Notes: generated by a model not told the origin, from the sequence alone. A stretch of DNA of 64,000 nt from Sphaerisporangium corydalis (GCF_025506355.1 NZ_JANZYP010000026.1:40237-104236), one strand, 5' to 3'. Shown: positions 33,805 to 42,217, numbered from the stretch's first letter. Translations and numbers: made by a program.

Positions 33805-34785
33805 ATGCTGGAAACCTCGGCCCGGATGCTCCGCCTGCTGTCCCTGTTGCAGATGCCGCGCGACTGGTCGGGACCGCAGCTCTCCGAACGGCTCGGCGTG
33901 ACGACCCGGACGATACGCAACGACGTGGAGCGCCTGCGCGAGCTGGGTTACCCGGTCCACGCCACCCCGGGCGCGGGCGGCGGGTACCGGCTCGGCGCGG
34001 GCGCGTCCCTGCCGCCGCTCCTGCTGGACGACGATGAAGCGGTGGCCGTGGCCATCGGGCTGGGCACGGCGGCGGCCGGGACCGTCTCCGGCATCGAGGA
34101 GTCCTCCCTGCGGGCGCTCGCCAAGCTCGAACAGGTGCTGCCGTCGCGGCTGCGCCACCGGGTCACCACGCTGCAGCGGTACACGGTCGCGGTCCCCGGC
34201 TCCGGGCCGGCCGTGGACCCGGAGGTGCTGATGACCCTCGCCGCGGCGGCGCGCGCCCACGAGGGGCTCCGCTTCGACTACCAGGACCACCACGGCACCA
34301 CCGGCGTCCGCGTCGTCGAACCGCACCGCCTCGTCCACGCGCGGGGCCGCTGGTACCTGGTCGCCTGGGACCGCGAGCGCGACGACTGGCGCACCTTCCG
34401 TGCCGACCGGATCCGCCCGCGCACGCCGAACGGCCCGCGCTTCACCCCGCGCGAGGACCCGGGCGGCGACGTCGCGGCGTACGTGTCCAGGGGGCTCGGG
34501 GCCGCGCCGTGGAGGTGCCGGGCCCGGGTGACCGTGCACGCGCCCGCCGAGGCCATCGCGCCGCGGCTGCCGCCGCCCGTGGTGGTGGAGGCGCTCGGCG
34601 AGGGCAGCTGCGTGATCGACGTCGGGTCGGACACCCCGCACATGCTGGCGGTGTACCTGGGGATGCTGGACGCCGACTTCGAGGTCACCGGGCCCCCCGA
34701 ACTGATCGACCACCTCCGCCACCTGGCCGCCCGCTACCACCGCGCGACCGGCTTTCGCGCGCCCTCGGCGGGGCTTACGACGTGA
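33805..34785 (+). CDS. YafY-type regulator (HTH + WYL domain)
   Basis: A 326-residue regulator: DeoR-like HTH_11 at residues 5-60 (QLSERLGVTTRTIRNDVERLRELGYPVHATPG), then a WYL domain (EPHRLVHARGRWYLVAWDRER, about residues 172-192) and a WCX-type C terminus. WYL domains sense ligands or nucleic acid. Divergent from the epoxide hydrolase gene. The last 11 bases overlap the end of the convergent MFS gene. Confidence 0.9.
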   Translation: MLETSARMLRLLSLLQMPRDWSGPQLSERLGVTTRTIRNDVERLRELGYPVHATPGAGGGYRLGAGASLPPLLLDDDEAVAVAIGLGTAAAGTVSGIEESSLRALAKLEQVLPSRLRHRVTTLQRYTVAVPGSGPAVDPEVLMTLAAAARAHEGLRFDYQDHHGTTGVRVVEPHRLVHARGRWYLVAWDRERDDWRTFRADRIRPRTPNGPRFTPREDPGGDVAAYVSRGLGAAPWRCRARVTVHAPAEAIAPRLPPPVVVEALGEGSCVIDVGSDTPHMLAVYLGMLDADFEVTGPPELIDHLRHLAARYHRATGFRAPSAGLTT

Positions 34786-35962
34786 CGGGTTGTCCCTCGG
34801 ACGCGCGGGGTGCGGGTGCGCGGTGCAGCGCGGAGGCGAGGGCGATGGCGCCCAGGGTCACCACGCCGATCGCGGCCCCGGCCCAGGCGACGGACGGGTA
34901 GCCGAATCCCGCGGCGATGGTCAGCCCGCCGAGCCAGGGCGCCAGGACGACGCCGACGTTGAACGCCGAGGTGGCCGTGGCGCCGGCGATCGTCCTGGCC
35001 TCGCCGGCGATGGCGTAGATGCGGACGTTCAGCGCGGGGTTGACGAAGAAGCCGAAGCCGCCGAGCAGGAAGACCAGCACGGCCACGGGTGCCACGCTGG
35101 TCGCGGTCAGGGCCAGCAGGACCGAGACGGCGACGATGCCCGCCGTCCCGGCGTACAGCGCGGCGAAGGGCCGCGTGTCGCCGAACCGGCTGCCGAGGAT
35201 GATGCCGGTCAGCGAGCCCACGCCGAACAGCGCGAGCACGACGGGCACCCAGCCCTCGGGGAGTCCGGTGGTGGCGGTCAGCAGCGTGCCGAGATAGCTG
35301 AAGATGACGATCACGCTGCACGCCGACAGCGCGGCCACGCCGTAGGCCAGCCAGAGGCGGGGTTCGGCCATGGTCCGCAGCTCGCGGCGCAGGCGGGGCA
35401 TGGACTCCGCCGCCGGGCGTCCCCCTCGGATGGTGGCGGGGATGCCGATCGCCGCGAGGGCGGACATCGCGGCCACGGCCCAGAAGGCGGCCCGCCAGCC
35501 GAGGTGCTGGCCGATGAACGTCCCCGCCGGGACACCGAGGATCGTGGCGATGGTGAGGCCGCCGGTGACGATCGCCATGGCCTTGCCGCGCGCGCCTGGA
35601 GCGACCATGCTCACCGTCGCGACGGCCGCCACGGCCCAGAACCCCGCGTAGGCGAAGGCCGCCACGATCCTGGTCGCCAGCAGGACGCCGTAGCTGGCCG
35701 TCAGCGCGCCCACGACGTGCGCGGCGATGAAGACCGCGGTGAACGTGAGCAGGGACGTACGCCGTGGCCATCGAAGGGTGACGATCGCGAGCACGGGGGC
35801 ACCCACCAGCATGCCGACGGCGAACGCCGAGATCAGCAGTCCGGCGTCGGGAATGGTGATCCCGAGATCGGCGGCGATCTCAGGGAGCAGCCCCGAGAGC
35901 ATGAACTCCGAGGTCCCCTGGGCGAAGATCGCCAATCCCAGAAGATAGACGGCGAGGGGCAC
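34775..35962 (-). CDS. MFS exporter, DHA1 type (AraJ/YdhP-like)
   Basis: A 395-residue, 12-helix exporter. N terminus: VPLAVYLLGLAIFAQGTSEFM, then GLLPEIAADLGI, typical of the DHA1 sugar-efflux/chloramphenicol group. GTG at 35962 follows GGGAGAG; the longer frame to 36124 is rejected because it crosses an operator and a repeat. A 22-bp site directly upstream of the ribosome site closely matches one in front of the neighbouring tetR gene. Confidence 0.9.
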   Translation of the reverse strand: MPLAVYLLGLAIFAQGTSEFMLSGLLPEIAADLGITIPDAGLLISAFAVGMLVGAPVLAIVTLRWPRRTSLLTFTAVFIAAHVVGALTASYGVLLATRIVAAFAYAGFWAVAAVATVSMVAPGARGKAMAIVTGGLTIATILGVPAGTFIGQHLGWRAAFWAVAAMSALAAIGIPATIRGGRPAAESMPRLRRELRTMAEPRLWLAYGVAALSACSVIVIFSYLGTLLTATTGLPEGWVPVVLALFGVGSLTGIILGSRFGDTRPFAALYAGTAGIVAVSVLLALTATSVAPVAVLVFLLGGFGFFVNPALNVRIYAIAGEARTIAGATATSAFNVGVVLAPWLGGLTIAAGFGYPSVAWAGAAIGVVTLGAIALASALHRAPAPRASEGQPVTS

Positions 35963-35975
35963 GACACTCTCCCAA

Positions 35976-35997
35976 TTTGGATCAACCAGTACAAAAC
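35976..35997 (-). promoter_or_regulatory. TetR-type operator before the MFS gene
   Basis: The site reads TTTGGAtCaAcCAGTaCAA on the plus strand and matches the site at 36849-36870 at 17 of 22 positions. TTG and CAA ends give it dyad symmetry. It lies 14 bases before the MFS start. Confidence 0.7.
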
Positions 35998-36064
35998 AAA
36001 AGGACAAATCACCCGGCCAAGCGAAAGACCGCCCCACCAGAGCAGGACCAGAAGTGCGATGAGA

Positions 36065-36310
36065 GCTCCGTCGGGCCGGAGGAACGACGAGGCGGTGGCC
36101 GGGGTGGGGTGGGGCTCGTCGCATCGGGGGAAGGGTCAGAAGGCGGACAGGGCGGTGGTGACGACCGCTTCCAGGGCGGGGCGGCCGGCTCCATCGGGCC
36201 GGAGGAACGACGAGAGGGTGGCCGGGGTGGCGCGGGGCTCGTCACGTCAGGGGGAGGGCTAGAAGGCGGACAGGGCGGTGGTGACGACCGCTTCGAGGGC
36301 GGGGCGGTCG
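36065..36310. repeat. Tandem duplication of a 123-bp unit containing the tetR 3' end
   Basis: Bases 36065-36187 and 36188-36310 are imperfect copies of the same unit in direct tandem. The right copy contains the last 52 bases of the tetR gene (to 36259) plus 71 downstream bases. The left copy holds a vestige of the same coding end with its own in-frame stop. It explains most of the 296-base gap between tetR and the MFS gene. Confidence 0.85.
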
Positions 36311-36831
36311 GCGCCGCCGCGGGCGGCGATGCGGAGGCCGCCGGCCGTGGCGTGGACGAAGTGCGCGAGGGCCAGGGCGTCGCGGTCCGGCGGGATGTCG
36401 CCGTCGAGCTTGCCCGACTCGATGGCGGCCCTGATCGCCTCGACCTGGCGGTCGTAGTCGCTCTTGAGCGTGGCGGCCACATCCTGGTCGCGGTGGCCCA
36501 GTTCCAGGCTCGCGTTGACCACGAGGCACCCACGCCGCTCGCCGCACTCATCGTCGACCACCTGGACCAGGATCGTGCGGATCTTCTCCCGGACGGGCAG
36601 CGGCCCTTCCAGTATCTCGACCTGCCGGCCGGTCATCTCCTCGACGTAGCGGCGCAGCGCCTGGCCGAACAGGTCACGCTTGCTCTTGAACGTGTTGTAG
36701 ATGCTGCTGCGCCCAAGGCCGGTCGCCTCGCACAGGTCCTGCGTCGAGGTCGCCTCGTAGCCCTCGGCCCAGAACGCGCGCATCGCCGCGCCGACCGCCC
36801 ACTCCTCGTCGAACTTCCTCGGTCTCGCCAC
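36259..36831 (-). CDS. TetR family transcriptional regulator
   Basis: A 190-residue repressor: HTH at residues 10-55 (MRAFWAEGYEATSTQDLCEATGLGRSSIYNTFKSK), then an all-helical ligand domain of the TetR_C type with a CLVVNASLE segment. Probably represses the MFS gene downstream and itself through the two near-identical operators. Its 3' end has been duplicated in tandem. Confidence 0.92.
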   Translation of the reverse strand: MARPRKFDEEWAVGAAMRAFWAEGYEATSTQDLCEATGLGRSSIYNTFKSKRDLFGQALRRYVEEMTGRQVEILEGPLPVREKIRTILVQVVDDECGERRGCLVVNASLELGHRDQDVAATLKSDYDRQVEAIRAAIESGKLDGDIPPDRDALALAHFVHATAGGLRIAARGGADRPALEAVVTTALSAF

Positions 36832-36848
36832 TCCTCGACCGTATCCAT

Positions 36849-36870
36849 TTTGGACCGATCAGTGCAATAC
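36849..36870 (-). promoter_or_regulatory. TetR-type operator before tetR
   Basis: TTTGGAcCgAtCAGTgCAA, 18 bases before the tetR start; the partner of the site at 35976-35997. It resembles operators of the YxaF/LmrA TetR branch. Confidence 0.7.
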
Positions 36871-37011
36871 CCCGCCCCAATTCGCCCTTCCCGAGCCCTT
36901 CTCACCCGGGCGGCGACCGTCGACGGCGGACCCCCTCCAGAGCCCGAGGCTGATCATCCCGGGCTCCGGAAGCCGACACTCCGGAGCCCGAGCGATCGTG
37001 CGTCCGCGGCG

Positions 37012-37404
37012 TCAGGCGTTCGGGGCGAACAGGTCCACGGAGTTGCCGTCCGGGTCGTGGACGATGGCGTACCGCTGGCCCCAGAACGCGTCCCACGGCT
37101 CCTTGTGCCCGTGGTGGCCGGCCGAGAGCAGCTCGGCGTAGGCGGCGTCCACGTCCGCGGGGCTGTCGAGCCGGAACGCCAGCGCGACGCGGTGCCCGCC
37201 GGACGGGGGCTGCCACTCAGGGTCGAACGAGCGGATCGTGTCCACCGTGTCCCAGGCCAGGCGCGCCCCGCCGGGGAGCACCGTCTCGACGTGCGCCTCC
37301 GCGTCGGCCTCCGGCGGCAGTTCCACCCCCAGCAGCCGGTAGAACCCCAGCGACTTGGCCATGTCGGCCACGACGAGCCCGACGAAATAGAGGTCGGCCT
37401 TCAT
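37012..37404 (-). CDS. VOC (glyoxalase/bleomycin-resistance-like) protein
   Basis: A 130-residue protein with two beta-alpha-beta-beta-beta modules: LYFVGLVVADMAKSLGFYRLLG at the start and YAIVHDPDGNSVDLFAP at the end, the standard ending of the vicinal-oxygen-chelate superfamily. Role unknown; such stand-alone proteins can bind drugs or act as dioxygenases. ATG at 37404 with GGAGAG upstream, preferred over the 15-residue longer frame. Confidence 0.85.
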   Translation of the reverse strand: MKADLYFVGLVVADMAKSLGFYRLLGVELPPEADAEAHVETVLPGGARLAWDTVDTIRSFDPEWQPPSGGHRVALAFRLDSPADVDAAYAELLSAGHHGHKEPWDAFWGQRYAIVHDPDGNSVDLFAPNA

Positions 37405-37531
37405 ATTGAGCACTCTCCGATCCGCGAACACCACTGGGGCGACGAACACGATTCCGCCGCCTCAGGAAGCGTACCGCCATTCGAAATCCTGTTCGACGGA
37501 ATCCGTGAACCCCCGGGACCCGCTCGATGCC

Positions 37532-37595
37532 GAGACGCGACGTGCGGGAGACGCGACGTCCTGGAGACGCGACGTCCTGGAGACGCTGGGCGCCG
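37532..37595. repeat. Four 16-bp tandem units
   Basis: GAGACGCGACGT-type 16-mers start at 37532, 37548, 37564 and 37580; the two middle units are identical and the last has diverged. They lie in the 242-base gap between the VOC gene and the small repeat protein. Confidence 0.75.
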
Positions 37596-37613
37596 GAGAA
37601 ACGACGCTGGGCG

Positions 37614-37640
37614 GCTGCCCGGGTTCGGGGCCCGGGCAGC
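37614..37640 (-). terminator. Hairpin after the small repeat protein gene
   Basis: A 10-bp perfect stem (GCTGCCCGGG / CCCGGGCAGC) with a 7-base loop, six bases past the stop codon on the minus strand. No U tract. Confidence 0.6.
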
Positions 37641-37646
37641 CACGCC

Positions 37647-37913
37647 TCACTTCTTCTCAGAGTGGGATGGCGTCTGCGACAGTGCGCTACCGGCGGCGGA
37701 CTTCTCCGCGTCGGTCTCCCTCTTGCCGGCCAGCGTCTTGCCCGCGTCCGAGGCGGCCTTCGCACCGGTCTGGCCGGTGCTCTCGGGTGCCTGGGACAGC
37801 GCGCTGCCCGCGGCGGACTTCTCCGCGTCGGTCGCGTTCTCGCGGTTCAGCGTCTTGGCCGCGTCCGAAGCGGCCTTCTCACCGGTCTGACGAGGATTAT
37901 TCGAAATGATCAA
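37647..37913 (-). CDS. Small protein made of two 34-residue repeats
   Basis: About 88 hydrophilic residues. Two copies of one unit are seen: RQTGEKAASDAAKTL followed by DAEKSAAGSALSQ, then GQTGAKAASDAGKTL followed by DAEKSAAGSALSQ; the C terminus is SHSEKK. The units look helical and charged, as in stress or DNA-associated small proteins of actinomycetes, but no function is known. The start is unclear: AAAGAGGTG lies directly before, with TTG (37913), GTG (37916) and ATT (37907) as candidates; the ATT has the best spacing and gives an N terminus (I/M)SNNPRQTG. Confidence 0.6.
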   Translation of the reverse strand: MIISNNPRQTGEKAASDAAKTLNRENATDAEKSAAGSALSQAPESTGQTGAKAASDAGKTLAGKRETDAEKSAAGSALSQTPSHSEKK

Positions 37914-38144
37914 CACCTCTTTCCGGGGCGGATGCGCGTCGCGACCTCCGGAAGCCGATGTCGTACGTGGTCTGACTGAGCGCATCGACAGCGGTCCGGT
38001 GCCGCGACGCACGTCTGCCCCCTACAGGGCCGGGCGTTCGTCGTGCCGGCCGCCAGGCGAAGGCGGCCGCGACGAACGCGACTGCCCCCGGTTCCGGCGC
38101 GGAAACCAGGGGCGGTCGAGTCAGGCCGAAGCGGGCCGGCCCTC

Positions 38145-38177
38145 CGCGTCGGACGGCCGGCCCGGCCGTCCGACGCG
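38145..38177 (-). terminator. Terminator hairpin of nrdJ
   Basis: A 15-bp perfect stem (CGCGTCGGACGGCCG / CGGCCGTCCGACGCG) with a 3-base loop, 15 bases past the nrdJ stop. A second hairpin at about 38084-38121 follows further on. Confidence 0.75.
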
Positions 38178-38191
38178 GGCCGTGCCCGAGA

Positions 38192-41071
38192 TCAGCTGCA
38201 GCCGCTGGTGCTGCCGCAGCCCTCGCAGACGTAGCAGCTGCCGGCGGGCCGCATCTTGGTGCCGCAGGTCATGCAGAGCGGGGCGTCGGCCGTGCGGCCC
38301 TCGTGGCTTTCCAGGGCCGCCGCGGAGCCGTTCGGCCGCGAGGAGACCACCGGGGCGGACGGCACGCCGGCGGCGGGCGTCTCCACGGTGTTCCCCGAGG
38401 ACCGCTTCTCGGGCTTGTCCTCGGACTTGTCCTCGATCGGGGCGGACTGGGCGAGCGCCGCGGTGTCGATGATGACCTCCTGCGGCGCCCCCGGGTTCTC
38501 GCCGCGCTGCTGCGCCGCCCGCTCGGCCGCCGAGAAGACGCCGAGGGCCGCCCGCTCGTCGTACGGCAGGTGGTCCAGGGCCAGGCGGCGGAAGATGTAG
38601 TCCACCACCGAGGCGGCCATGCGGACGTCCGGGTCGTCGGTCATGCCGGCCGGCTCGAACCGCATGTTCACGAACTTGCTGACGAAGGTGTCCAGCGGGA
38701 CCCCGTACTGCAGGCCCACGGAGATCGCGACCGAGAAGGCGTCCATGACGCCGGCCAGGGTCGAGCCCTGCTTGGACATCTTCAGGAAGACCTCGCCGAG
38801 GCCGTCGTCGGGGTAGGACGACGCCGTCATGTACCCCTTGGCGCCGCCCACGGTGAAGCGTGTCGTGGTGCTCGGCCGCTGGTTCGGCAGGCGCCGGCGC
38901 TTGGGCTTGGGCACCTCGACGACCTGGACGACCGGCGCCGTCGCCTTCTCCTCGGTGCGCTTGGAGATCGACAGCGGCTGCCCGACCTTGCAGTTGTCGC
39001 GGTAGACCGCGAGGGCCTTCAGGCCGAGCTTCCAGCCTTCGAGGTACACCTGCTCGATGTCCTCGACGGCGGCCGACTCGGGCAGGTTGACCGTCTTGGA
39101 GATGGCGCCCGACAGGAACGGCTGGGTGGCCGCCATCATGCGGACGTGCCCCATCGGGGCGATGGCCCGCTCGCCCATGGCGCAGTCGAACACCTCGTAG
39201 TGCTCGGGCCGCAGCCCGGGGGCCGCCATGACGTGACCGTGCTCGGCGATGTACTCGACGATGGCCTCGACCTGCTCGGGCTGGTAGCCGAGCTGCCTGA
39301 GCGCCCTCGGGATGGTCTGGTTGACGATCTGCATCGACCCGCCGCCGACGAGCTTCTTGAACTTCACCAGGGCCAGGTCGGGCTCGATGCCGGTGGTGTC
39401 GCAGTCCATCATCAGGCCGATGGTGCCGGTCGGGGCGAGCAGCGAGGCCTGCGCGTTGCGGTAGCCGTGCTTCTCACCGAGGCGCAGGCACTCCTGCCAC
39501 TGCTTGGTCGCCTCCGACAGGATCGGCCGGTCGAGGGAGTCGTTGGGCCGCAGGTCGTCGCCGGCGGCGGCGTGCTTGCGCATCACCCGCTTGTGCGGCT
39601 CGGCGTTGCGCTTGTAGCCGTCGTAGGGCCCGACGATCGCGGCCAGCTCGGCGCTGCGGCGGTAGGAGACGCCGGTCATCAGGCTGGTGATGGCCGCCGC
39701 GACCGACCGGCCGCCGTCGGAGTCGTAGGCGTGGCCGGTGGCCATCAGCAGCGCACCGAGGTTGGCGTAGCCGATGCCGAGCTGGCGGAATGCGCGCGTG
39801 GTCTCGGCGATCTTCGGGGTCGGGAAGTCGGCGAAGGTGATCGAGATGTCCATCGCGGTGATGATCAGCTCGGTGAGCCGGACGAAGCCCTCGACGTCGA
39901 AGGTGTCGTCGTCGCGCAGAAACTTCATCAGGTTGATGCTGGCGAGGTTGCACGAGGAGTTGTCCAGGTGGACGTACTCCGAGCACGGGTTGGAGGCGGT
40001 GATCCGGCCGGACTCCGGGCAGGTGTGCCAGTCGTTGATCGTGTCGTCGTACTGGACGCCGGGGTCGGCGCACTCCCAGGCGGCCGTGGACATCTTGCGG
40101 AACAGCGACCGGGCGTCGATCTCCTCGATCACCTCGCCGGTCAGCCGTGCCCGGAGGCCGAACTTGGCGTCCGACTCGACGGCGCGCATGAACTCGTCGG
40201 AGACCCGGACGGAGTTGTTGGCGTTCTGGTACTGCACCGAGACGATGTCCCTGCCGCCGAGGTCCATGTCGAACCCGGCGTCGCGCAGCGCGCGGATCTT
40301 GTCCTCCTCGCGCGCCTTGGTCTCGATGAACTCCTCGATGTCGGGGTGGTCGACGTCCAGGACGACCATCTTGGCGGCCCGGCGGGTCGCGCCGCCCGAC
40401 TTGATCGTGCCGGCCGAGGCGTCGGCGCCGCGCATGAACGACACCGGGCCGCTGGCCGTGCCGCCGCTCGACAGCAGCTCCTTGCTGGAGCGGATGCGCG
40501 ACAGGTTGACCCCGGAGCCGGAGCCGCCCTTGAAGATCACGCCCTCTTCCTTGTACCACTCGAGGATGGACTCCATCTGGTCGTCCACCGCGAGGATGAA
40601 GCACGCGGACACCTGCTGGGGCGAGGCGGTGCCGACGTTGAACCAGACCGGCGAGTTGAAGCTGAACACCTGGTGGATCAGGGCGTGCTTCAGCTCGTGG
40701 TCGAAGATCTCGGCGTCCTCCTCGGAGGCGAAATAGCCGTTCTCGCGGCCCGTGCGGGTGTACACGCCGACCACCCGGTCGACGAGCTGCCGCAGGCTCA
40801 CCTCGCGCTGCGGCGTGCCGACGGCGCCGCGGAAGTACTTGGTGGTCACGATGTTGGCCGCGTTGACCGACCAGGAGTCGGGGAACTCGACGCCGCGCTG
40901 CTCGAAGTTGACCGAGCCGTCCCGCCAGTTCGTCATGACGACGTCACGATGCTCCCAGCGCACCAGGTCGTACGGGTGCACGCCGGGCGTGGTGTGGATG
41001 CGCTTCATCTTCAGGCCTTTGTGGGGCCTTTTGCCCCCGCGCCCCACTGAGCCACTCACCGTCTCCGTCAT
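38192..41071 (-). CDS. nrdJ: Vitamin B12-dependent ribonucleotide reductase, class II
   Basis: Adenosylcobalamin-dependent ribonucleoside-diphosphate reductase (959 aa) that makes deoxynucleotides with or without oxygen. The active-site pattern is complete: QVSACFILAVDD (first redox Cys), NPCSEYVHLDNSSCNL (radical Cys loop) and GSGSGVNLSRIRSSKE. The C terminus has a Cys cluster (CMTCGTKM, then CYVCEGCGS) that includes the redox-shuttle cysteines and a zinc-ribbon look. Length is normal for actinobacteria, so there is no intein. It lies 130 bases behind nrdR on the same strand. No cobalamin riboswitch was recognised in front of it. Confidence 0.96.
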   Translation of the reverse strand: MTETVSGSVGRGGKRPHKGLKMKRIHTTPGVHPYDLVRWEHRDVVMTNWRDGSVNFEQRGVEFPDSWSVNAANIVTTKYFRGAVGTPQREVSLRQLVDRVVGVYTRTGRENGYFASEEDAEIFDHELKHALIHQVFSFNSPVWFNVGTASPQQVSACFILAVDDQMESILEWYKEEGVIFKGGSGSGVNLSRIRSSKELLSSGGTASGPVSFMRGADASAGTIKSGGATRRAAKMVVLDVDHPDIEEFIETKAREEDKIRALRDAGFDMDLGGRDIVSVQYQNANNSVRVSDEFMRAVESDAKFGLRARLTGEVIEEIDARSLFRKMSTAAWECADPGVQYDDTINDWHTCPESGRITASNPCSEYVHLDNSSCNLASINLMKFLRDDDTFDVEGFVRLTELIITAMDISITFADFPTPKIAETTRAFRQLGIGYANLGALLMATGHAYDSDGGRSVAAAITSLMTGVSYRRSAELAAIVGPYDGYKRNAEPHKRVMRKHAAAGDDLRPNDSLDRPILSEATKQWQECLRLGEKHGYRNAQASLLAPTGTIGLMMDCDTTGIEPDLALVKFKKLVGGGSMQIVNQTIPRALRQLGYQPEQVEAIVEYIAEHGHVMAAPGLRPEHYEVFDCAMGERAIAPMGHVRMMAATQPFLSGAISKTVNLPESAAVEDIEQVYLEGWKLGLKALAVYRDNCKVGQPLSISKRTEEKATAPVVQVVEVPKPKRRRLPNQRPSTTTRFTVGGAKGYMTASSYPDDGLGEVFLKMSKQGSTLAGVMDAFSVAISVGLQYGVPLDTFVSKFVNMRFEPAGMTDDPDVRMAASVVDYIFRRLALDHLPYDERAALGVFSAAERAAQQRGENPGAPQEVIIDTAALAQSAPIEDKSEDKPEKRSSGNTVETPAAGVPSAPVVSSRPNGSAAALESHEGRTADAPLCMTCGTKMRPAGSCYVCEGCGSTSGCS

Positions 41072-41201
41072 GGTCCTCCCCCTTCCGGGGCTCCAAGGAG
41101 CCCTTGTGTCCGAAACACTTCAAAGCGCCGTTCGCATCCCCGGCGCCGGGGCCCGGCACGGCCCCTGGCCTGCTCGGGCCCGCCGGGTGTTCGCTGTCCG
41201 T

Positions 41202-41663
41202 TCAGTCTTCTTTGACGGCCCGCGCCGCCCGTAGCTGCTCGATCTCCTCTTCGAAGTCGGCGAGGGTCTCGAAGCCGCGGTACACCGAGGCGAAGCGCAG
41301 GTAGGCCACCTCGTCCAGCTCGCGCAGCGGCCCGAGGATCGCCAGCCCCACCTGGTGGGCCGGGATCTCCGCCGAACCGGTCGCCCGGATGCTCTCCTCG
41401 ACGCGCTGGCCGAGCTGCGCCAGCGAGTCCTCGCTGACGGGCCGGCCCTGGCAGGCACGGCGCACGCCGGCGATCACCTTGTCCCGCGAGAACGCCTCGG
41501 TCACCCCGCTGCGCTTGCTCACCATCAGCAGGACGGTCTCCTGGGTGGTGAACCGGCGCCCGCACTCAGGGCAGGTGCGCCGGCGGCGGATCGCCGCGCC
41601 GTCTTCGGTGGAACGGCTGTCGATGACCCGCGTGTCCGGATGACGACAGAATGGGCAATGCAC
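41202..41663 (-). CDS. nrdR: Transcriptional repressor NrdR
   Basis: A 153-residue repressor of ribonucleotide reductase genes. The zinc ribbon uses Cys3, Cys6, Cys31 and Cys34 (MHCPFCRH, then [11 protein letters not shown]). An ATP-cone domain ([24 protein letters not shown]) senses ATP/dATP. First gene of the nrdR-nrdJ unit; a pair of NrdR-box-like sites lies upstream, so it is probably autoregulated. Confidence 0.96.
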   Translation of the reverse strand: MHCPFCRHPDTRVIDSRSTEDGAAIRRRRTCPECGRRFTTQETVLLMVSKRSGVTEAFSRDKVIAGVRRACQGRPVSEDSLAQLGQRVEESIRATGSAEIPAHQVGLAILGPLRELDEVAYLRFASVYRGFETLADFEEEIEQLRAARAVKED

Positions 41664-41854
41664 GCGTCGCCTCCCTTTTCTCGCGGCTCCCAGGAGTTAC
41701 GCCGGCGCGCCCTCGAATGCCGAGGTCCCCGGGGCGCCGACCCCAGGGGAAAATGCCGCCATATGTTTCGCATTCCACGCGCTTTTCGCCCTTCCCAACT
41801 AAACGGGAATAGGCGTACGCACGCACTGCGGTCTTCCCCAGTGCGGTGACGGAA

Positions 41855-41902
41855 ACACAACCTATGGTGAGCCCACATCGGTGTAACTACTAGATGTTGT
41901 GG
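41855..41902 (-). promoter_or_regulatory. Pair of NrdR boxes before nrdR-nrdJ
   Basis: ACACAACCTATGGTGA (41855-41870) matches the NrdR-box consensus at about 12 of 16 positions. On the minus strand, CCACAACATCTAGTAG (41887-41902) matches at about 11 of 16. Centres are 32 bp apart, three helical turns, as usual for NrdR box pairs. Confidence 0.7.
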
Positions 41903-41973
41903 TCTCTAACCGTAGGAGGGCCGCACCATGAACGCAAGTCGGCAAGGGGTCCCCTACTGAAACCGGCCGCCCA

Positions 41974-42165
41974 TCAGGGCGAACGGACCTCGCCCGGCGT
42001 GTCGCGGCCCGCCGGCCCGCGCCGCCGCCGCCGGGCGGGGCGGCCGTCCACATGCCGGATCGCTCGCGTGATCGACTTCCGGCGTCCCTCAGGCATAAGA
42101 TCAGAAAGTCGAACACGATATCGATCGAACTCCCGTACGATGTCCTTCACCGGACGGTCCGACAT
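41974..42165 (-). CDS. Small basic protein, 63 aa, in the nrdR-lexA gap
   Basis: ORF starting MSDRPVKDIVREFDRYRV; the first 40 residues look protein-like with mixed codon use, the rest is Arg/Pro/Gly-rich. No family recognised. A LexA-box-like sequence lies 13 bases upstream of its ATG and is shared with lexA. In mycobacteria and corynebacteria the same position, between lexA and nrdR, holds an SOS-induced cell-division regulator, but no LysM or membrane segment is visible here. Ribosome site weak. Confidence 0.35.
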   Translation of the reverse strand: MSDRPVKDIVREFDRYRVRLSDLMPEGRRKSITRAIRHVDGRPARRRRRGPAGRDTPGEVRSP

Positions 42166-42217
42166 TACGGTGAGTCTCGAACAACTGTTTGATGACGATC
42201 TTGAACGGAGCTATTGT
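42126..42217 (+). promoter_or_regulatory. lexA promoter with LexA (SOS) boxes
   Basis: -35 TTGATG (42189-42194) and -10 TATTGT (42212-42217) are 17 bp apart. A box CGAACaactGTTTG (42178-42191) overlaps the -35 and differs from the actinobacterial consensus CGAACNNNNGTTCG at one base. A second one-mismatch box CGAACtcccGTACG lies at 42126-42139. This fits LexA autorepression. Confidence 0.8.

Noticed and set aside
37532..37595. Short direct repeats resembling a CRISPR or att site
   Set aside because: Units are tandem 16-mers with no spacers, and no integrase or cas gene is nearby.
38303..41050. 915-codon plus-strand frame opposite nrdJ
   Set aside because: Shadow frame; nrdJ is complete and conserved on the minus strand.
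41928..41960. 10-codon ORF MNASRQGVPY with AGGAGGG upstream, far before lexA
   Set aside because: Good ribosome site but very short, distant from lexA, and without attenuator structure. Not enough support for a feature.
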